From Parcubacteria group bacterium (lineage in GTDB: Bacteria > Patescibacteriota > Minisyncoccia > Phycocordibacterales > CALRHW01), in NCBI GenBank assembly GCA_943359555.1, contig CALRHW010000006.1:1-22425 (forward strand): a DNA stretch of 22,425 bases. The letters run 5' to 3'. The position numbers and the translations under genes are program-made. The notes below the pieces were generated by a model. That model worked only from the letters and a program-made list of their open reading frames with translations. It was not told the DNA's origin and searched no databases. Shown piece by piece: positions 20,910 to 22,425 of this stretch (positions are counted from its first letter, which is position 1; each line of letters starts with the position of its first letter).

Positions 20910-22265
20910 ATGATAAAAAAAATATTTAAAAAAATAATAACCTACATAATTCTCGTTGAAGCAAAACTTGTGCTAAAAAAGTATAAGCCAAAGATTATTG
21001 CTGTGACTGGAAGCGTGGGAAAGACTACTTCAAAAGATGCCATTTACGCCACACTTTCAAAATTTTATTTTATACGAAAAAGTTCAAAAAGTTTCAATAG
21101 TGATATTGGTGTACCACTCACAATACTTGGTTGTCAAAACGGTTGGAACAATCCTTTTGTTTGGATTAAAAATATAATGGAAGGAATTATTCTTATTATT
21201 TTACCAAATATTTACCCAAAGTGGCTTGTGCTTGAAATTGGAATAGATAAACCAGGTGATATGGAATATATCACGTCATGGTTAAAACCAGATATTGTCG
21301 TACTCACACGTTTGAGTAAAGTGCCTGTGCATGTAGAATTTTTTTCGTCGCCACAAGCTGTGATGGAAGAAAAAGGGAAACTTGTGAAAGCAGTAAAACC
21401 AGACGGTGTTGTAATTTTGAATGCTGACGATGAAGACGTGCTTGCGTTTAAAGGCACTACATCGGCGCGCACAATTTTATTTTCTGCTTCTTTAAATAAT
21501 AGCGCAGATCTCATCGCGTCAAATTATGCTGTTACTTATGAAGAAATAGCAGGCGAGCAAGTTCCAACAGGAATTACATTTAGACTAGATTATGATAGTA
21601 CGAGTATTCCTGTAACTATCCGTGGTTCACTTGGGCAACAATATATTTGCACTTGTCTTGCCGCTTTGTCTGTGGGATTGTCGCAAGGACTCAATCTCGT
21701 AAAGCTAGCGGGCGCACTTTCTTTATACGATACTCCGCCGGGAAGAATGAAAATTTTGGAGGGAATAAAAAATTCTATACTCATAGATGATACATATAAT
21801 TCTTCGCCTGTCGCTTTAGCTTCTGCACTTGATGCACTAGCGTCTATAAAAAAAGACGAGGATAAAAAAACTGGCCGAAAAACTGGCCGAAAAATAGCAG
21901 TGCTTGGCGACATGCTTGAACTTGGAAAATATTCTACCGAACAACATCGTATAGCTGGTGTACATGTGGCAGAGGTAGCAGATGTCCTCATCACGATAGG
22001 AATACGCGCACGTTTTTTTGCAGAAGGTGCTTTAGGAATCGTCGCAACGCAGACAAAAAAAATGAAAGAAAAGAATATTATAAAATTTGAAGACTCAAAA
22101 CAAGCTAAAGAATTTCTAAAGAAATTTATTAAGAAAGGGGACATCGTGCTTTTGAAGGGATCACAGTCTATACGTATAGAACGTGTAACAGAAGGTCTGC
22201 TGGCTCACCCTGAGCGTGCGGTGGACCTTTTGGTGCGACAGGACAAAGACTGGCTGAAACGCTAA
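20910..22265 (+). CDS. murF: UDP-N-acetylmuramoyl-tripeptide--D-alanyl-D-alanine ligase (MurF)
   Basis: Adds D-Ala-D-Ala to the UDP-MurNAc-tripeptide, the last cytoplasmic step before lipid I. 451 residues. The Mur-ligase P-loop is AVTGSVGKTTSKD (31-43). The central domain has LEIGIDKPGDM and VILNADDEDV, and the C-terminal domain begins with DDTYNSSPVALASAL (293-307). The usual MurF N-terminal UDP-binding domain (~80 residues) is nearly absent, since the P-loop comes about 70 residues earlier than in E. coli MurF. A basic hydrophobic N-terminus (MIKKIFKKIITYIILVEAK) replaces it and may contact the membrane. A 12-bp tandem duplication near 21868-21893 encodes TGRKTGRK in a loop before IAVLGDMLELG. 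It is last in the dcw cluster. Confidence 0.9.
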   Translation: MIKKIFKKIITYIILVEAKLVLKKYKPKIIAVTGSVGKTTSKDAIYATLSKFYFIRKSSKSFNSDIGVPLTILGCQNGWNNPFVWIKNIMEGIILIILPNIYPKWLVLEIGIDKPGDMEYITSWLKPDIVVLTRLSKVPVHVEFFSSPQAVMEEKGKLVKAVKPDGVVILNADDEDVLAFKGTTSARTILFSASLNNSADLIASNYAVTYEEIAGEQVPTGITFRLDYDSTSIPVTIRGSLGQQYICTCLAALSVGLSQGLNLVKLAGALSLYDTPPGRMKILEGIKNSILIDDTYNSSPVALASALDALASIKKDEDKKTGRKTGRKIAVLGDMLELGKYSTEQHRIAGVHVAEVADVLITIGIRARFFAEGALGIVATQTKKMKEKNIIKFEDSKQAKEFLKKFIKKGDIVLLKGSQSIRIERVTEGLLAHPERAVDLLVRQDKDWLKR

Positions 22266-22266
22266 A

Positions 22267-22296
22267 AAACGCCAACAAATGCCAGTAAACGCCATC
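22267..22296 (+). repeat. Three tandem 10-bp repeats
   Basis: AAACGCCAAC, AAATGCCAGT and AAACGCCATC follow directly after the murF stop, with a partial fourth (AAGCG). They resemble in style the degenerate repeats at 10559-10607. No hairpin forms from them; role unknown. Confidence 0.65.
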
Positions 22297-22352
22297 AAGC
22301 GTGGTGATTTGTGCTGTAAAGGAGGTTTTGTGCTATGTTTAATGAAATTACT

Positions 22353-22425
22353 GGCCTTATCGTCTAACGGTTAGGACGGGAGCTTCTCAAGCTCCAAATC
22401 CGGGTTCGATTCCCGGTAGGGTCAC
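22353..22425 (+). tRNA. tRNA-Glu (anticodon CTC), 3' end at window edge
   Basis: A full cloverleaf can be drawn: acceptor GGCCTTA with TAGGGTC (two G-U pairs), D arm GTC-TAACGGTTAG-GAC, anticodon stem GGAGC/GCTCC with loop TTCTCAA, variable AAAT, T arm CCGGG-TTCGATT-CCCGG, discriminator A at 22424. Anticodon CTC reads GAG (Glu), and the D arm is typical of tRNA-Glu. The window ends one base after the discriminator with C, compatible with an encoded CCA. Confidence 0.93.

Noticed and set aside
1..22425. CRISPR arrays, transposases, integrases or phage genes
   Set aside because: None seen; there are no evenly spaced direct repeats of 25-40 bp and no such proteins among the reading frames.

Overview
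The window is 22.4 kb of AT-rich bacterial chromosome (roughly 35-40% G+C in most genes). It is packed with short-spaced housekeeping genes. The organism is most likely a member of the Candidate Phyla Radiation (Patescibacteria), probably Parcubacteria-like. The support for this is mixed: minimal-length versions of core enzymes, a PriA without ATPase motifs, a MurA with an N-terminal helix-turn-helix, several promoters placed almost on top of the start codon (near-leaderless mRNAs), and a small-protein cassette of a type I recall from Parcubacteria genomes. TGA is used as a stop (for example at the end of mrdA), so this is not a code-25 lineage. The organism assignment is inference; no 16S or marker search was possible.

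Layout. (1) 1-375 carries hpf on the plus strand, tail-to-tail with a minus-strand operon murA-priA-def-fmt (5195 down to 351): peptidoglycan precursor synthesis, a primosome protein, and the formyl-Met cycle. (2) A divergent intergenic region (5196-5412) holds a perfect 35-bp inverted repeat between the murA and mreB promoters. (3) mreB (first paralogue) is followed by an apparently independent, highly structured ncRNA of about 265 nt with its own promoter and terminator (6435-6736). (4) holB-frr-rseP-proS follow: clamp-loader subunit, ribosome recycling, site-2 protease and prolyl-tRNA synthetase. (5) A rod-shape cluster comes next: mreB (second paralogue)-mreC-mreD-like-mrdA. (6) greA-lysS have a clear promoter overlapping the end of mrdA. 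(7) 16484-17338 is a compositionally distinct, self-contained unit: promoter, hairpin-rich leader, two ATGA-coupled small ORFs and a terminator. (8) The division cluster mraZ-rsmH-ftsL-ftsI-murF is preceded by an unusually long, 10-bp-phased MraZ-box array. (9) tRNA-Glu(CTC) runs to the window edge.

Together the genes cover elongation (MreBCD/PBP2), septation (MraZ, FtsL, FtsI), lipid II precursor synthesis (MurA, MurF) and translation (Fmt, Def, Frr, ProS, LysS, HPF). The parts most worth a second look are the ncRNA at 6470-6736, the two-ORF cassette with its adenine-poor Cys/Trp-rich tail, the XRE-MurA fusion facing a large palindrome, the ATPase-dead PriA, and GC-rich palindromes lying in frame inside holB and fmt.
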